From: Eubacterium sp.
GTDB taxonomy: Bacteria; Bacillota; Clostridia; Oscillospirales; Acutalibacteraceae
Assembly (NCBI GenBank): GCA_014465955.1
Contig: JACTVT010000003.1
Span: 7,632-71,631 of the forward strand
Direction of reading: 5' to 3'
DNA length: 64,000 bases
How positions within the stretch are numbered: the first letter of the stretch is position 1; every line of letters begins with the position of its first letter. The translations under genes were made by a program, and so were the position numbers. Below the pieces are notes generated by a model, which saw only the letters and a program-made list of their open reading frames with translations, had not been told where the DNA came from and made no database searches. This document shows positions 54,378-63,238 of this stretch, one piece after another.

Positions 54378-55532
54378 ATGGATTTTACATTAAGTAAAGA
54401 ACACGAAATGGCTAAAAAGCTGTTCAGTGATTTTGCTGAAAATGAAGTAAAGCCTCTTGCAATTGAAACAGATGAAACAGAGCAGTTCCCGCAGGAAACA
54501 GTTTCAAAAATGCAGAAAATCGGCTTTATGGGTATTCCGATTCCTAAGGAATACGGCGGTCAGGGATGTGACCCGTTAACCTATGTTATGTGCGTTGAAG
54601 AACTTTCAAAGGTTTGTGCTACAACAGGCGTTATCGTTTCTGCACATACATCTCTTTGCTGTGACCCGATTCTTACTTACGGTACAGAAGAACAGAAACA
54701 GAAATATTTAAAACCGCTTGCAAGCGGCGAAATGCTCGGCGCATTTGCTTTAACAGAGCCGGGCGCAGGCACAGATGCTCAGGGTGCACAGACAAAGGCA
54801 GTTCTTGACGGTGACGAGTGGGTTCTTAACGGCTCAAAGTGCTTTATTACAAACGGTAAGGTAGCAGATATTTATATCGTTATCGCCGTAACAGATATTG
54901 TTGAAGATAAAAGAGGCAGAAAGAAAAAGTTATTCAGTGCTTTCATCGTTCCTAAAACTGCTCCGGGTTTTGAATTCGGCACAAAGGAAAAGAAAATGGG
55001 TATCCGCGGTTCATCAACTTATGAACTTATTTTCCAGGACTGCAGAATTCCTAAGGAAAATATTCTCGGACCTCAGGGTAAGGGCTTCGGTATTGCTATG
55101 CATACGCTTGACGGCGGACGTATCGGTATTGCCGCTCAGGCGCTCGGTATTGCAGAGGGTGCTCTTGACCGTGCAGTTGAATATGTTAAGGAAAGAAAGC
55201 AGTTCGGCAGATCCATCAGTGCATTCCAGAACACACAGTTCCAGTTAGCAAATATGGCTACAAAGGTAGAGGCTGCCAAAATGCTTGTTTACAAGGCTGC
55301 TATGGCAAAGGCAAATCAGAAAGTTTATTCTGTAGAGGCTGCCAAGGCTAAACTTTATGCAGCAGAAGTTGCTATGGATGTTACAACAAAGGCAGTTCAA
55401 CTTCTCGGCGGTTATGGTTATATTCGTGAATATGAAGTTGAAAGAATGATGAGAGACGCTAAGATTACCGAGATTTACGAGGGCACATCAGAGGTTCAGC
55501 GTATGGTAATCAGCGGTGATTTATTGAAGTAA
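54378..55532 (+). CDS. bcd: butyryl-CoA dehydrogenase
   Basis: 384-residue FAD acyl-CoA dehydrogenase. The substrate and FAD segments are FALTEPGAGTDAQGAQT and FITNGK, and the catalytic base Glu368 is in IYEGTSEVQRMV. With EtfAB it should reduce crotonyl-CoA to butyryl-CoA and bifurcate electrons to ferredoxin, as known for clostridial Bcd-Etf complexes. GGAGGA RBS. Confidence 0.96.
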   Translation: MDFTLSKEHEMAKKLFSDFAENEVKPLAIETDETEQFPQETVSKMQKIGFMGIPIPKEYGGQGCDPLTYVMCVEELSKVCATTGVIVSAHTSLCCDPILTYGTEEQKQKYLKPLASGEMLGAFALTEPGAGTDAQGAQTKAVLDGDEWVLNGSKCFITNGKVADIYIVIAVTDIVEDKRGRKKKLFSAFIVPKTAPGFEFGTKEKKMGIRGSSTYELIFQDCRIPKENILGPQGKGFGIAMHTLDGGRIGIAAQALGIAEGALDRAVEYVKERKQFGRSISAFQNTQFQLANMATKVEAAKMLVYKAAMAKANQKVYSVEAAKAKLYAAEVAMDVTTKAVQLLGGYGYIREYEVERMMRDAKITEIYEGTSEVQRMVISGDLLK

Positions 55533-55547
55533 GGAGGGTTAAATATA

Positions 55548-56333
55548 ATGAAAATTGTAGTTTGTATTAAGCAGGTACCTGATACAAAGGGCGGCGTTCA
55601 GTTTAACCCTGACGGTACATTGAACAGAGGTGCAATGCTTACAATTATGAATCCTGACGATAAAGCAGGTCTTGAAGCAGCACTTCGCATTAAAGACGAA
55701 ATCGGTGCAGAAGTTACTGCACTTACAATGGGTCTTCCAAAGGCTGAAGAGGTTCTCCGTGAGGCTATGGCTATGGGCGCAGACAACGGTATTCTTGTTA
55801 CAGACAGAGTGCTCGGCGGTGCAGACACATGGGCAACTTCGACAACGATTGCAGGCGCACTTCGCAACATTGATTATGATTTGATTATCACAGGCCGTCA
55901 GGCTATTGACGGTGATACTGCTCAGGTTGGCCCGCAGATTTCAGAGCACCTCGGTATTCCTGTAATTTCTTATGCGCAGGATATTAAGATTGACGGTGAT
56001 TATGTAATCGTTAAGCGTCAGTTTGATGACAGATATCATATGTTAAAGGCAAAAATGCCTTGTGCAATCACTGCTCTTTCAGAACTGAATGAGCCGAGAT
56101 ATATGACTCCGGGCGGCATTTTTGATGCTTACAAGAAAGAAATCACTGTTTGGGGCAGGGCAGACCTTAAAGATGTTGATGATTCAAACATCGGTCTTAA
56201 CGGCTCACCGACTAAGATTGCAAAGGCTTCCGATAAGGTAAGAAAGGGTGCAGGCGAAACTGTTACTCCCGATTCACCGAAAGACGCAGTAGATTATATT
56301 ATGGCAAAACTTGCCGAAAAGCACGTTATCTGA
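55548..56333 (+). CDS. etfB: electron transfer flavoprotein beta subunit
   Basis: 261 residues. MKIVVCIKQVPDTK is the standard EtfB start, and ITGRQAIDGDTAQVGPQISEHL is the signature that contacts the nucleotide. It lies 15 bases after bcd, which implies a Bcd-EtfAB complex. In bifurcating EtfB this subunit carries the second FAD. Confidence 0.96.
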   Translation: MKIVVCIKQVPDTKGGVQFNPDGTLNRGAMLTIMNPDDKAGLEAALRIKDEIGAEVTALTMGLPKAEEVLREAMAMGADNGILVTDRVLGGADTWATSTTIAGALRNIDYDLIITGRQAIDGDTAQVGPQISEHLGIPVISYAQDIKIDGDYVIVKRQFDDRYHMLKAKMPCAITALSELNEPRYMTPGGIFDAYKKEITVWGRADLKDVDDSNIGLNGSPTKIAKASDKVRKGAGETVTPDSPKDAVDYIMAKLAEKHVI

Positions 56334-56347
56334 AGGAGGAGAAGAAA

Positions 56348-57391
56348 ATGATTACAGAAAATATTGAACAGTATAAAGGCGTTTACATTTTCGCTCAGCA
56401 GGTAGATAACGCAATCAGCCCGATTGCCTTTGAACTTCTCGGTAAAGCAAAGGAACTTGCAAAAGACCTTGAAACAGAGGTTACTGCTGTTCTGCTTGGC
56501 TATAATGTAAAGGGTCTTGCAGATTCACTTGCAGAATACGGCGCAGATAATGTTGTTGTAGTAGACAGCCCTGTGCTTGAAACTTACAGAACAGAGCCTT
56601 ACACACAGGCACTTACTGCCGTAATTAATGAATACAAGCCTGAAATTATGCTTGTCGGTGCAACTGCTATCGGCCGTGACTTAGGTCCGAGAGTGTCTGC
56701 AAGAGTAGGCACAGGCTTAACAGCAGACTGTACAGTGCTTGAAATCGGCGATTTCCCGCTTAATCCTTTGCCGAACAGAGAGCAGAAGCACAATCAGTTG
56801 CTTATGACCCGCCCTGCATTCGGCGGCAACACAATTGCAACGATTGCCTGCCCCGATAACAGACCGCAGATGGCTACTGTAAGACCGGGCGTTATGCAGA
56901 AGATTGATAAGATTGACGGTGCAAAGGCAAACGTTATTGAGTTTAACCCTGCACTTGAAGAAAATAACTGCTATGTTGAAATTCTTGATGTAGTTAAGGA
57001 AATCAAGAACACAGTTGATATTCAGGAGGCAAAAATTCTCGTTTCAGGCGGTCGCGGTGTCGGCAGCAAAGAGAATTTTAAACTTCTTGAGGATTTGGCT
57101 GACGCTATCGGCGGTGTTGTTGCCTGCTCAAGAGCAGCAGTTGACAATGGCTGGTTGGATAAGGATTTGCAGGTAGGCCAGACAGGTAAAACCGTTCGTC
57201 CGAATGTATATTTTGCAATCGGTATCAGCGGTGCAATTCAGCACACATCGGGTATGGAAGAGTCAGATATCATTATTGCTATCAATAAAGATGCATCTGC
57301 TCCGATTTTCGACGTTGCAGATTACGGTATCGTAGGCGATTTGAATAAAATCGTTCCTATGCTCACAGAGGCTTTAAAAGCACAGGCATAA
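56348..57391 (+). CDS. etfA: electron transfer flavoprotein alpha subunit
   Basis: 347 residues. The C-terminal FAD-binding domain shows ILVSGGRGVGSKENF, VACSRAAVDNGWLD, QVGQTGKTVRPNVYFAIGIS and SGAIQHTSGMEES. It partners EtfB and Bcd. The stop is 18 bases before the operon terminator. The butyrate-forming step (but or buk) is not in this window. Confidence 0.96.
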   Translation: MITENIEQYKGVYIFAQQVDNAISPIAFELLGKAKELAKDLETEVTAVLLGYNVKGLADSLAEYGADNVVVVDSPVLETYRTEPYTQALTAVINEYKPEIMLVGATAIGRDLGPRVSARVGTGLTADCTVLEIGDFPLNPLPNREQKHNQLLMTRPAFGGNTIATIACPDNRPQMATVRPGVMQKIDKIDGAKANVIEFNPALEENNCYVEILDVVKEIKNTVDIQEAKILVSGGRGVGSKENFKLLEDLADAIGGVVACSRAAVDNGWLDKDLQVGQTGKTVRPNVYFAIGISGAIQHTSGMEESDIIIAINKDASAPIFDVADYGIVGDLNKIVPMLTEALKAQA

Positions 57392-57409
57392 TTAAATACC
57401 TAAAAATTT

Positions 57410-57437
57410 AACGGGCGGAAAAATTTCCGCCCGTTTT
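57410..57437 (+). terminator. terminator of the butyrate operon
   Basis: Perfect stem AACGGGCGGAAA / TTTCCGCCCGTT followed by TTTT. Confidence 0.93.
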
Positions 57438-57462
57438 TTGTATTATTATAAAGTTTTATTAT

Positions 57463-57513
57463 CGGTACGATGAAGGCATCGTACCATACAGTAGGGGAGG
57501 GTCTCCGTGCCCA
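57463..57513. repeat. two GTAGGG-type hairpin repeats, one truncated
   Basis: 57463-57489 on the minus strand has arms GGTACGATG / CATCGTACC around CCTT. 57491-57513 on the plus strand keeps the GTAGGGGAGGGTCTCCGTG half but its 3' arm is broken (CCCACC). Confidence 0.8.
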
Positions 57514-57602
57514 CCGTTTGCGGCGGGGTGGGGCACCCTGCCGCTGATTTTTTGTAATTGAAAATATTATATTGGTATGATATTATTTATATGGTGATAG
57601 AT

Positions 57603-58454
57603 ATGATTAAATTTGAAGATTTTTTTAAAGTTCCTGATGAAAGTGCCACAAAGGTTAAATTTAATATGAATAAAGGTGATGTAACAAAGCCAGCGTGGGA
57701 TTTGCTGTTAGAAGATAAACCCGAGTGGATAGAGATGAACGCTTATAAAACAAAACAGGCGAATAATAATCTTAATAAAGCAAAGTATTTGCTTGCATTT
57801 GCACAGTATTATCCGTATGGTCCGAATTATTATATTTTCGGAGGAATGTATAAGGTTGAGATTATAGACGAAAATATCGAAAATGATATTGGCTACAATT
57901 TGACTTTAATGGATGATTATAAAGAGTATATTAAAAGGCTTATAATTAAACTTGAAAGACCGATAGGATGGGATATCTATAATAAAAAGTATGAGTCTGT
58001 TCAAAAAAGTTTAAATCCTGAAATATATGAACTTGCCCCGTCAACCAAACTCGGAACTTTTCCGGGTTATAACAGTGTGAAACTTTCCCATAAAGATTTG
58101 CAGCGTATAGTTAATAATGATGAGCCGAGTTGGAAAAATGCCCTTTCAAATGTTAAAGGTATATATGTCATTACAGATAAATCAACAGGTAAATTATATA
58201 TCGGTTCAGCCTCAGGTAATGCAGAGGGAATATGGCAGCGCTGGTCAAATTATGCGGATATAAAAAATCTTACAGGCGGCAATAAATTTTTTGAAGAATT
58301 AAAGGGCATAGATAATCAATATATTATTGATAATTTTTCATATTCAATTCTTGAAATTTTTGATATGCGCACAAAGCAGGAGGATATTCTGAACAGAGAG
58401 AATTTTTGGAAAGATGTGTTAAAGACAAGAGAATTCGGTATGAACAGAAATTAA
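57603..58454 (+). CDS. GIY-YIG domain protein
   Basis: About 283 residues. The GIY-YIG core lies in the C-terminal third: KGIYVITDKSTGKLYIGSASG, then GIWQRWSNYA with the arginine and tyrosine positions, and ENFWKDVLKT. The first 180 residues are an unrecognised domain with many aromatic residues. GGTGATAG precedes the ATG at 57603. It is AT-richer than its neighbours, stands alone between repeats, and may have been acquired. A DNA endonuclease role is inferred from the domain only. Confidence 0.75.
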   Translation: MIKFEDFFKVPDESATKVKFNMNKGDVTKPAWDLLLEDKPEWIEMNAYKTKQANNNLNKAKYLLAFAQYYPYGPNYYIFGGMYKVEIIDENIENDIGYNLTLMDDYKEYIKRLIIKLERPIGWDIYNKKYESVQKSLNPEIYELAPSTKLGTFPGYNSVKLSHKDLQRIVNNDEPSWKNALSNVKGIYVITDKSTGKLYIGSASGNAEGIWQRWSNYADIKNLTGGNKFFEELKGIDNQYIIDNFSYSILEIFDMRTKQEDILNRENFWKDVLKTREFGMNRN

Positions 58455-58506
58455 ATTATTGTCGTGTTTTATGGTGTATAAATATGTTGTTGAAAATAAA
58501 AGTACT

Positions 58507-58605
58507 GTAGGGGAGGGTCTCCGTGCCCTCCCGTTTGTAGCGGGGTTAGTCGCCATACGAAAACGATTATGTAATTTTGTAGTGTGCGGCGTCCTCGACG
58601 CACCG
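58507..58605 (+). repeat. two GTAGGG-type hairpin repeats
   Basis: 58507-58533 has arms GGGAGGG / CCCTCCC around TCTCCGTG. 58579-58605 has arms GTGCGGCG / CGACGCAC around TCCT with one internal G/A mismatch. Confidence 0.85.
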
Positions 58606-58612
58606 AATAAAT

Positions 58613-58643
58613 AAAAGAGCAGTTCACACTGAACTGCTCTTTT
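58613..58643 (-). terminator. terminator of the GH27 operon
   Basis: Perfect 14-base stem AAAAGAGCAGTTCA / TGAACTGCTCTTTT, loop CAC; A and T runs make it two-way. Confidence 0.93.
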
Positions 58644-58658
58644 GGTATACTTATATTT

Positions 58659-60395
58659 TTACTGCCGGCTGATGCGGAAAACTTTGCAGCCGTGTTTCGG
58701 CAGGGTGGCTGAAATTGTTTTTGTGGTGAAACGCTCATCACTCCATAATTCGTGGACAGCGAATGATGTCTGATGTGTATTGAAATTCAGGTAATCGTCT
58801 TTTGCAATTTCGGAAATATCATATGAAAAGCCTTTGTCACGTGTAGTTTTGTTATAAAAGCAAACTGCAATATCGCCGTTTGAAAGCGGGCGGGCGATAA
58901 TATCAATGCCGTGCTCTTTTCTGATTCTTTTAGCCGCTTTGCCGAGAGGATCCTGGTCAACAAGAATAAGGCTTTTGTTAGTAACGATTTTCAGAGTCGG
59001 GTTATCAAGGTTCGGCTTGCCGTCTATTGAGATAAATTTTCTGATATCATTACCGAGAACAAGCGGTGCCGCCATCATACACCAAAGGCTGAAATGCGTT
59101 TTATTTTCATCTTCGGTTAAATCACCGTTGCCGACTTCAAGCATATCGGGGTCATTCCAATGCCCCGGGCCTGTGTGTTCATAAAGTGCTATTGTTCTTT
59201 CATAAATAGCATTAACACTTATCCATTTTGCAAAAATATCACCTGTTGTGCGCCACATATTGCCTGCCTTTGCGCCCCAGTGCCACGGGTAAGCCTTGCC
59301 CCATTCGCAGATGGAATATGTAATCGGTTTTTCGGCTGTGCCGTGTTCCGATGCATAATCTGCAGATGCTTTTTTCAGCGCTCTGCCCATTCGGCGGTAC
59401 TGAATAAACGAACTGTCTGCCATGGTTTTAACAGGGTTTTCAAGCACAATTTCGTTTGAACCACCCTGCAGTTTAATCATTAACTGAACTCTGCCTGTAG
59501 CACTGAAAGCCTTTGTTTCAGGGAAAAATACTTCATACAGTTCGCCGTTTACGGTTACTTGCAGGTAAGATTCTGTTTTGGCTGCAAATTTATTATAAAT
59601 GATTGTCAGCACATAAATGCCGTCAAAATTAACAACAGGTCTGAAAACTGCTTTGCCTGCGCCGTGGTTGATACGTCCGATACCTTTGCCGCTCGGCAGT
59701 GCTTTAACGTCAACTACTGCTGCTTTGCCGAAAAGTTCCGCGTCTTCGGGATTTAACGTCAGTTCAGATGATTGGCGCGGTCGGCTGATTTCAAGTTTTT
59801 CAATTACAGGCGTGTCGCCGCTGATGATTTTGTGGTGGCAGAAATCGTATTTGAAAAATTCACAGCCCCAGCCTGCAAAGGTTTTTGCATCACGGTATTC
59901 ATTGCCGAGGCTCGCAGGCAAATCTTCGCAGGTCAGTGTGCCGTTTGATGAATAAATTCCAAGTTTGAAGCCCTGTGAATTAAGTTTGCGTGCAAGTGTT
60001 GAAATGCCGTTCGGAAATCTTTCCAAATCATTCTGAAGATTACCGTTATTATCTCTCATTGAACTTTGCCAGCAGTCGTCAAGATTAACAAAATTATAGC
60101 CTGCATCAAGAAGTCCTGTCATTTTCATAGCAGCTGCCGTTTCAAGTATCAGATCTTCATTGATGTTCTGGCGGAAAGTGTTCCAACTGCTCCATCCCAT
60201 CGGCGGAGTAAGCGCTGCACCGTTGTTGTAATCTTCTTCATTGCTGATATCCATAGTGATTTTTGCAGGATTTGTAAATATTTTTTCAAGCAGGCAAACA
60301 GGGCATTTGCCGCTTTGTCTGTACTTTATAAACCATACGGTTAAAGCAACAGCACCCGCAATAATTAAAACAAGCAAAAAATATAAAAATATCAT
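58659..60395 (-). CDS. membrane-anchored GH27 glycosidase (alpha-galactosidase family) with inserted module
   Basis: 578 residues. One N-terminal helix (about 2-24) followed by CPVC anchors it in the membrane. The GH27 barrel begins TPPMGWSSWNTFRQNI; the nucleophile Asp184 is in FKYDFC and the acid/base in GHWNDPDMLEVGN near 415. Between them, residues about 198-322 form an extra beta-rich domain (ending GGSNEIVLENPV) resembling a carbohydrate-binding module of the CBM35/CBM6 type, inserted in the barrel. A beta-sandwich domain ends the protein. Substrate may be alpha-galactosides or a relative; topology of the single helix is not certain. Confidence 0.82.
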   Translation of the reverse strand: MIFLYFLLVLIIAGAVALTVWFIKYRQSGKCPVCLLEKIFTNPAKITMDISNEEDYNNGAALTPPMGWSSWNTFRQNINEDLILETAAAMKMTGLLDAGYNFVNLDDCWQSSMRDNNGNLQNDLERFPNGISTLARKLNSQGFKLGIYSSNGTLTCEDLPASLGNEYRDAKTFAGWGCEFFKYDFCHHKIISGDTPVIEKLEISRPRQSSELTLNPEDAELFGKAAVVDVKALPSGKGIGRINHGAGKAVFRPVVNFDGIYVLTIIYNKFAAKTESYLQVTVNGELYEVFFPETKAFSATGRVQLMIKLQGGSNEIVLENPVKTMADSSFIQYRRMGRALKKASADYASEHGTAEKPITYSICEWGKAYPWHWGAKAGNMWRTTGDIFAKWISVNAIYERTIALYEHTGPGHWNDPDMLEVGNGDLTEDENKTHFSLWCMMAAPLVLGNDIRKFISIDGKPNLDNPTLKIVTNKSLILVDQDPLGKAAKRIRKEHGIDIIARPLSNGDIAVCFYNKTTRDKGFSYDISEIAKDDYLNFNTHQTSFAVHELWSDERFTTKTISATLPKHGCKVFRISRQ

Positions 60396-61567
60396 ATAAG
60401 TCCTATCTCCTCAAAATAATTTAATTCGGCCCGAGCCTGCTCTACGGTGTTTTTGTCACTAAGCCCTGCTGCCGTGTTTAAAGCAAATTCTTTTTTGTTT
60501 TTCAGAGTATAAAAAATTCTGTATATCCACGCCAGCGGAGTCAGATAGGGTTTGCCGTTAATAAAACTAATATATGGAAGGTGACGCAGTTTGCTGTACG
60601 GCGGAAAAATCAGGCGCAATTTCATCAGAAGGGGAGAGGTGCTTTTTTCTTTTTCCATATCTTTTCTTGCAATAACGGCTGATTTGTTTCTTCCGTGTAT
60701 TCCGAATGCACCGAAAGATACGATAAAATTTTCTGTTGTTTCGGTATCATCAATATAAAGTTCTCCCTGATTGTACCATTTACGGCAGATTGAAAGAATT
60801 TCTTTAGAAAATCTGTCGAGGCCTGCCGCTTCAAGGTCTGAAACAGCCTTATCAAGGTCTACGCTTCCGTATTTGAGCATTACTGCAATATCAAGCACTA
60901 ACTTTATACCTGCGCCGTAAAAACGGAAATGGTGGGCAATGTGCGCCATTAAATATTCAAGGTGAAATGTGTCATCAAATTTACCGCACAGTCCGTTAAA
61001 ATCTGCTTTGTTAACGGCGTCTGAAAAATAATCAATTGTCTGCTTTTTGTCTATGGTTTCGTTAAGAAGATTGGTGTGCATTTCAATCAGCACCGTATCT
61101 TTAACGTAATCCCATACAGGTCCGTTTTCGTTTTTAACGGTAAATCCTGCCGCTTTCATTGCAGTTTTTGCTCTGTCTCTGTTTTTTTCATCAATCAGTA
61201 TGTCTATATCGCCCATAAAACGGCTTTCGGGCACAGGAAAGTAATTCCTAAGTTCAATGCCCTTAAACGGAATATGGCGTATTCCTGCGTCTGTCAGAGC
61301 CTTTTTGGCAAGTTCTGCCGTTTGCGACTGCATATGAGAAATGTAAATAAAGTCAAAAAAATTATTTTGCATTTTGTTCATAAGGTCGGCGCTTATGATT
61401 TCTTTGTTTACAGCGCGGCTTAGTACGCAGTAAATAACGCCTGAAAGATTATGTTTAGATGCCAGTTTAAATAAATCGGCATAATCAATTTCACTTTTAA
61501 GCGTTATTGTTTCGTTATTAAGATATGCTTTTGTAAGTTCTATTAAATATTTGTATATGTTATTCAT
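60392..61567 (-). CDS. nucleotidyltransferase family protein (NTP_transf_5 type)
   Basis: 391 residues. The nucleotidyltransferase motif appears as IPFKGIELRNYFP then SRFMGDIDILIDE, with the metal Asp pair D-x-D. IEMHTNLLNE and HLEYLMAHIAHH follow as in uncharacterised NTase proteins often found in polysaccharide and peptide-modification loci. It overlaps the GH27 gene by four bases (ATGA) and begins on the last base of the preceding gene's stop, so expression is tightly coupled. Substrate unknown. Confidence 0.78.
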   Translation of the reverse strand: MNNIYKYLIELTKAYLNNETITLKSEIDYADLFKLASKHNLSGVIYCVLSRAVNKEIISADLMNKMQNNFFDFIYISHMQSQTAELAKKALTDAGIRHIPFKGIELRNYFPVPESRFMGDIDILIDEKNRDRAKTAMKAAGFTVKNENGPVWDYVKDTVLIEMHTNLLNETIDKKQTIDYFSDAVNKADFNGLCGKFDDTFHLEYLMAHIAHHFRFYGAGIKLVLDIAVMLKYGSVDLDKAVSDLEAAGLDRFSKEILSICRKWYNQGELYIDDTETTENFIVSFGAFGIHGRNKSAVIARKDMEKEKSTSPLLMKLRLIFPPYSKLRHLPYISFINGKPYLTPLAWIYRIFYTLKNKKEFALNTAAGLSDKNTVEQARAELNYFEEIGLI

Positions 61568-62073
61568 TATCCAAAAACTGCGTTGCCGACAACAAGTGAA
61601 AGCACTGTCATTATAAGTCCTGCAATGAATACGCCGAGAGCGATTACACCGAAAGATTTCTTTTTATCCAGATGAAGAAGTGATGCAAGCAGTGCTCCTG
61701 TCCATCCGCCTGTACCGGGAAGAGGAATTGCAACAAACAAAAGCAGCCCCCAGATACCGTATTTGTCAATTTTATCACGCTTTTTGAGTGTTTTATCTTC
61801 AAGCCAGAAAACTATTTTTTTCAGACCGGGTATTTTTTTCATCCACTCAAATATCCAGTTAATTAAAAGCAGAATGAACGGTATAGGCAGAATATTTCCT
61901 GCAAAACTTATTAAAAAGCCTTTAATTGTGTTCATTTGCAGCAAAACGATTGCCGTAAACATACCGAGTCTGCATTCAAGTACAGGCATAACCGAAATTA
62001 AAAATACTACAAGTTCGTCGGGAATACCGTGTGATGTTAAAAATTCCTGAATGGTTCTGCAAAGTTCCTGCAT
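61567..62073 (-). CDS. small multidrug-export family membrane protein (COG2426)
   Basis: 168 residues with four or five hydrophobic segments. PVLECRLGMFTAIVL and AIPLPGTGGWTGALLASLL are the conserved loops of this family. The name comes from early annotation; transport activity is not well established. It lies ten bases after the Nudix gene and overlaps the next gene by one base. Confidence 0.82.
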   Translation of the reverse strand: MQELCRTIQEFLTSHGIPDELVVFLISVMPVLECRLGMFTAIVLLQMNTIKGFLISFAGNILPIPFILLLINWIFEWMKKIPGLKKIVFWLEDKTLKKRDKIDKYGIWGLLLFVAIPLPGTGGWTGALLASLLHLDKKKSFGVIALGVFIAGLIMTVLSLVVGNAVFG

Positions 62074-62083
62074 AAAGTCACTC

Positions 62084-62803
62084 CTAAATATAATTATTCT
62101 GATTTAAAAACTCGTGAGCGGAAATGATGATGTTTTTATCATTTTCAAATTTTAAAAGGCTTAAAGCACGGTCAAAGGTGAGCCAGATGTAATCCTCAAT
62201 TTCTTCTGCCTGAATACTTGTTGAAGTATCATTTGTAGTACCTACAAAAATAGAAACTGTTTTTTCAATTCTGTTCTGAATTTTGTATTTTGAAATACTT
62301 TCAAAGCCGTCAATAAGCCTTACATGGATTCCTGTTTCCTCAAGCACTTCTCGCTTTGCCGTATCTTCCTTGGTTTCGCCTGCCTCAATGTGACCTTTAG
62401 GAAAGCCCCAGTGAGCCGAGCGTTTGTTTTTTATAAGAAGATATCTTATTTCGCCTTTGATGTCTCTGAAAACAACTGCGCCGCAGCTACTTTCGTAAAG
62501 GCATTCGATTTTATAGTTTGGAAAATCCTTGTCAATATTAATGTATTCGCAGATATCGTTAATAATAAATCTTGTGCTTTTAGGTGCTACAATCCATATG
62601 AATTTTCCTGTTTTTTTGTTGCTGAGTATGGCTATAACTCGCCCATCAAAATTACGCACGGGATGATGAATTCCCATTATGAATGCTTCCTGATTTTCAA
62701 TATCGTAAACAGTTCCGTAATTCAGTGGATAAGTATAGCCCGTACTCCTGTCTGTAGAGCCGATAGGTTTAACGACCTTGACTCTGACATACTTTCCGAG
62801 CAT
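62084..62803 (-). CDS. Nudix hydrolase with N-terminal pyrophosphatase-like domain
   Basis: About 239 residues. The Nudix box (GFPKGHIEAGETKEDTAKRE then VLEETG, residues about 133-158) is complete. The first 85 residues (VVKPIGSTDRSTGYTYPLNY, then AFIMGIHHPVRNFDGRVIAI) closely resemble the start of a family I inorganic pyrophosphatase, but the usual acidic DGEEQDAY metal loop is replaced by ENQEAFIM. So the N-domain is probably not a pyrophosphatase. The start at 62803 follows GGTGGTGAAAT. It is first in a four-gene minus-strand operon. Confidence 0.8.
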   Translation of the reverse strand: MLGKYVRVKVVKPIGSTDRSTGYTYPLNYGTVYDIENQEAFIMGIHHPVRNFDGRVIAILSNKKTGKFIWIVAPKSTRFIINDICEYINIDKDFPNYKIECLYESSCGAVVFRDIKGEIRYLLIKNKRSAHWGFPKGHIEAGETKEDTAKREVLEETGIHVRLIDGFESISKYKIQNRIEKTVSIFVGTTNDTSTSIQAEEIEDYIWLTFDRALSLLKFENDKNIIISAHEFLNQNNYI

Positions 62804-62890
62804 TATTTCACCACCGAGTAAGCAGAAAGAGTAAATCATAATGATTGCTGCTGCGGGTTCTTCTCCCTCTGCCAAAGTAATATATGAGAA

Positions 62891-62919
62891 TATTATACTA
62901 AATATTTATATAATATACA
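62891..62919 (-). promoter_or_regulatory. promoter of the Nudix-GH27 operon
   Basis: Minus strand TTGTAT (complement of 62914-62919), 17 bases, TATAAT (complement of 62891-62896). Confidence 0.6.
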
Positions 62920-63013
62920 AGTATTAATTACTATTATATATGAAATAAGGGCGCAGAAATTTTTGATTAAATATTATATTTAATTATAAATACCAATAAA
63001 TAGAAGATGATTA

Positions 63014-63211
63014 CCGCAGGGCGGGGAATTTGCAATTCGTCAGACCCTTTTGTCTGCTACGCAGATATTTCCCCAACAGGGGAATAGCCTCACCCCGCTG
63101 TCAGTGTTATTAAAATATTTATCGGCGGCGTGAGGGTGCGGGTGTCCGGTGGACACCTCTGCATCGCAGAAGCGCCGACCGAGCCAACAGGTGAGACCAC
63201 CCGCCCTACGA
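63014..63211. repeat. mosaic of palindromic repeats, incl. second-family copy B
   Basis: 63045-63087 is copy B of the second hairpin family in minus orientation: GGGGAAAT, TCTGC / GCAGA around GTA, AAAAGGG. 63123-63178 is a multi-hairpin block with GGTGTCC / GGACACC (63141-63157) and TCTGC / GCAGA (63158-63170). 63192-63211 is a broken GTAGGG-type copy in minus orientation. No gene is seen between 62920 and 63379. Confidence 0.65.
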
Positions 63212-63238
63212 TTGTCACCAAAATGTTATTGTAATTTC

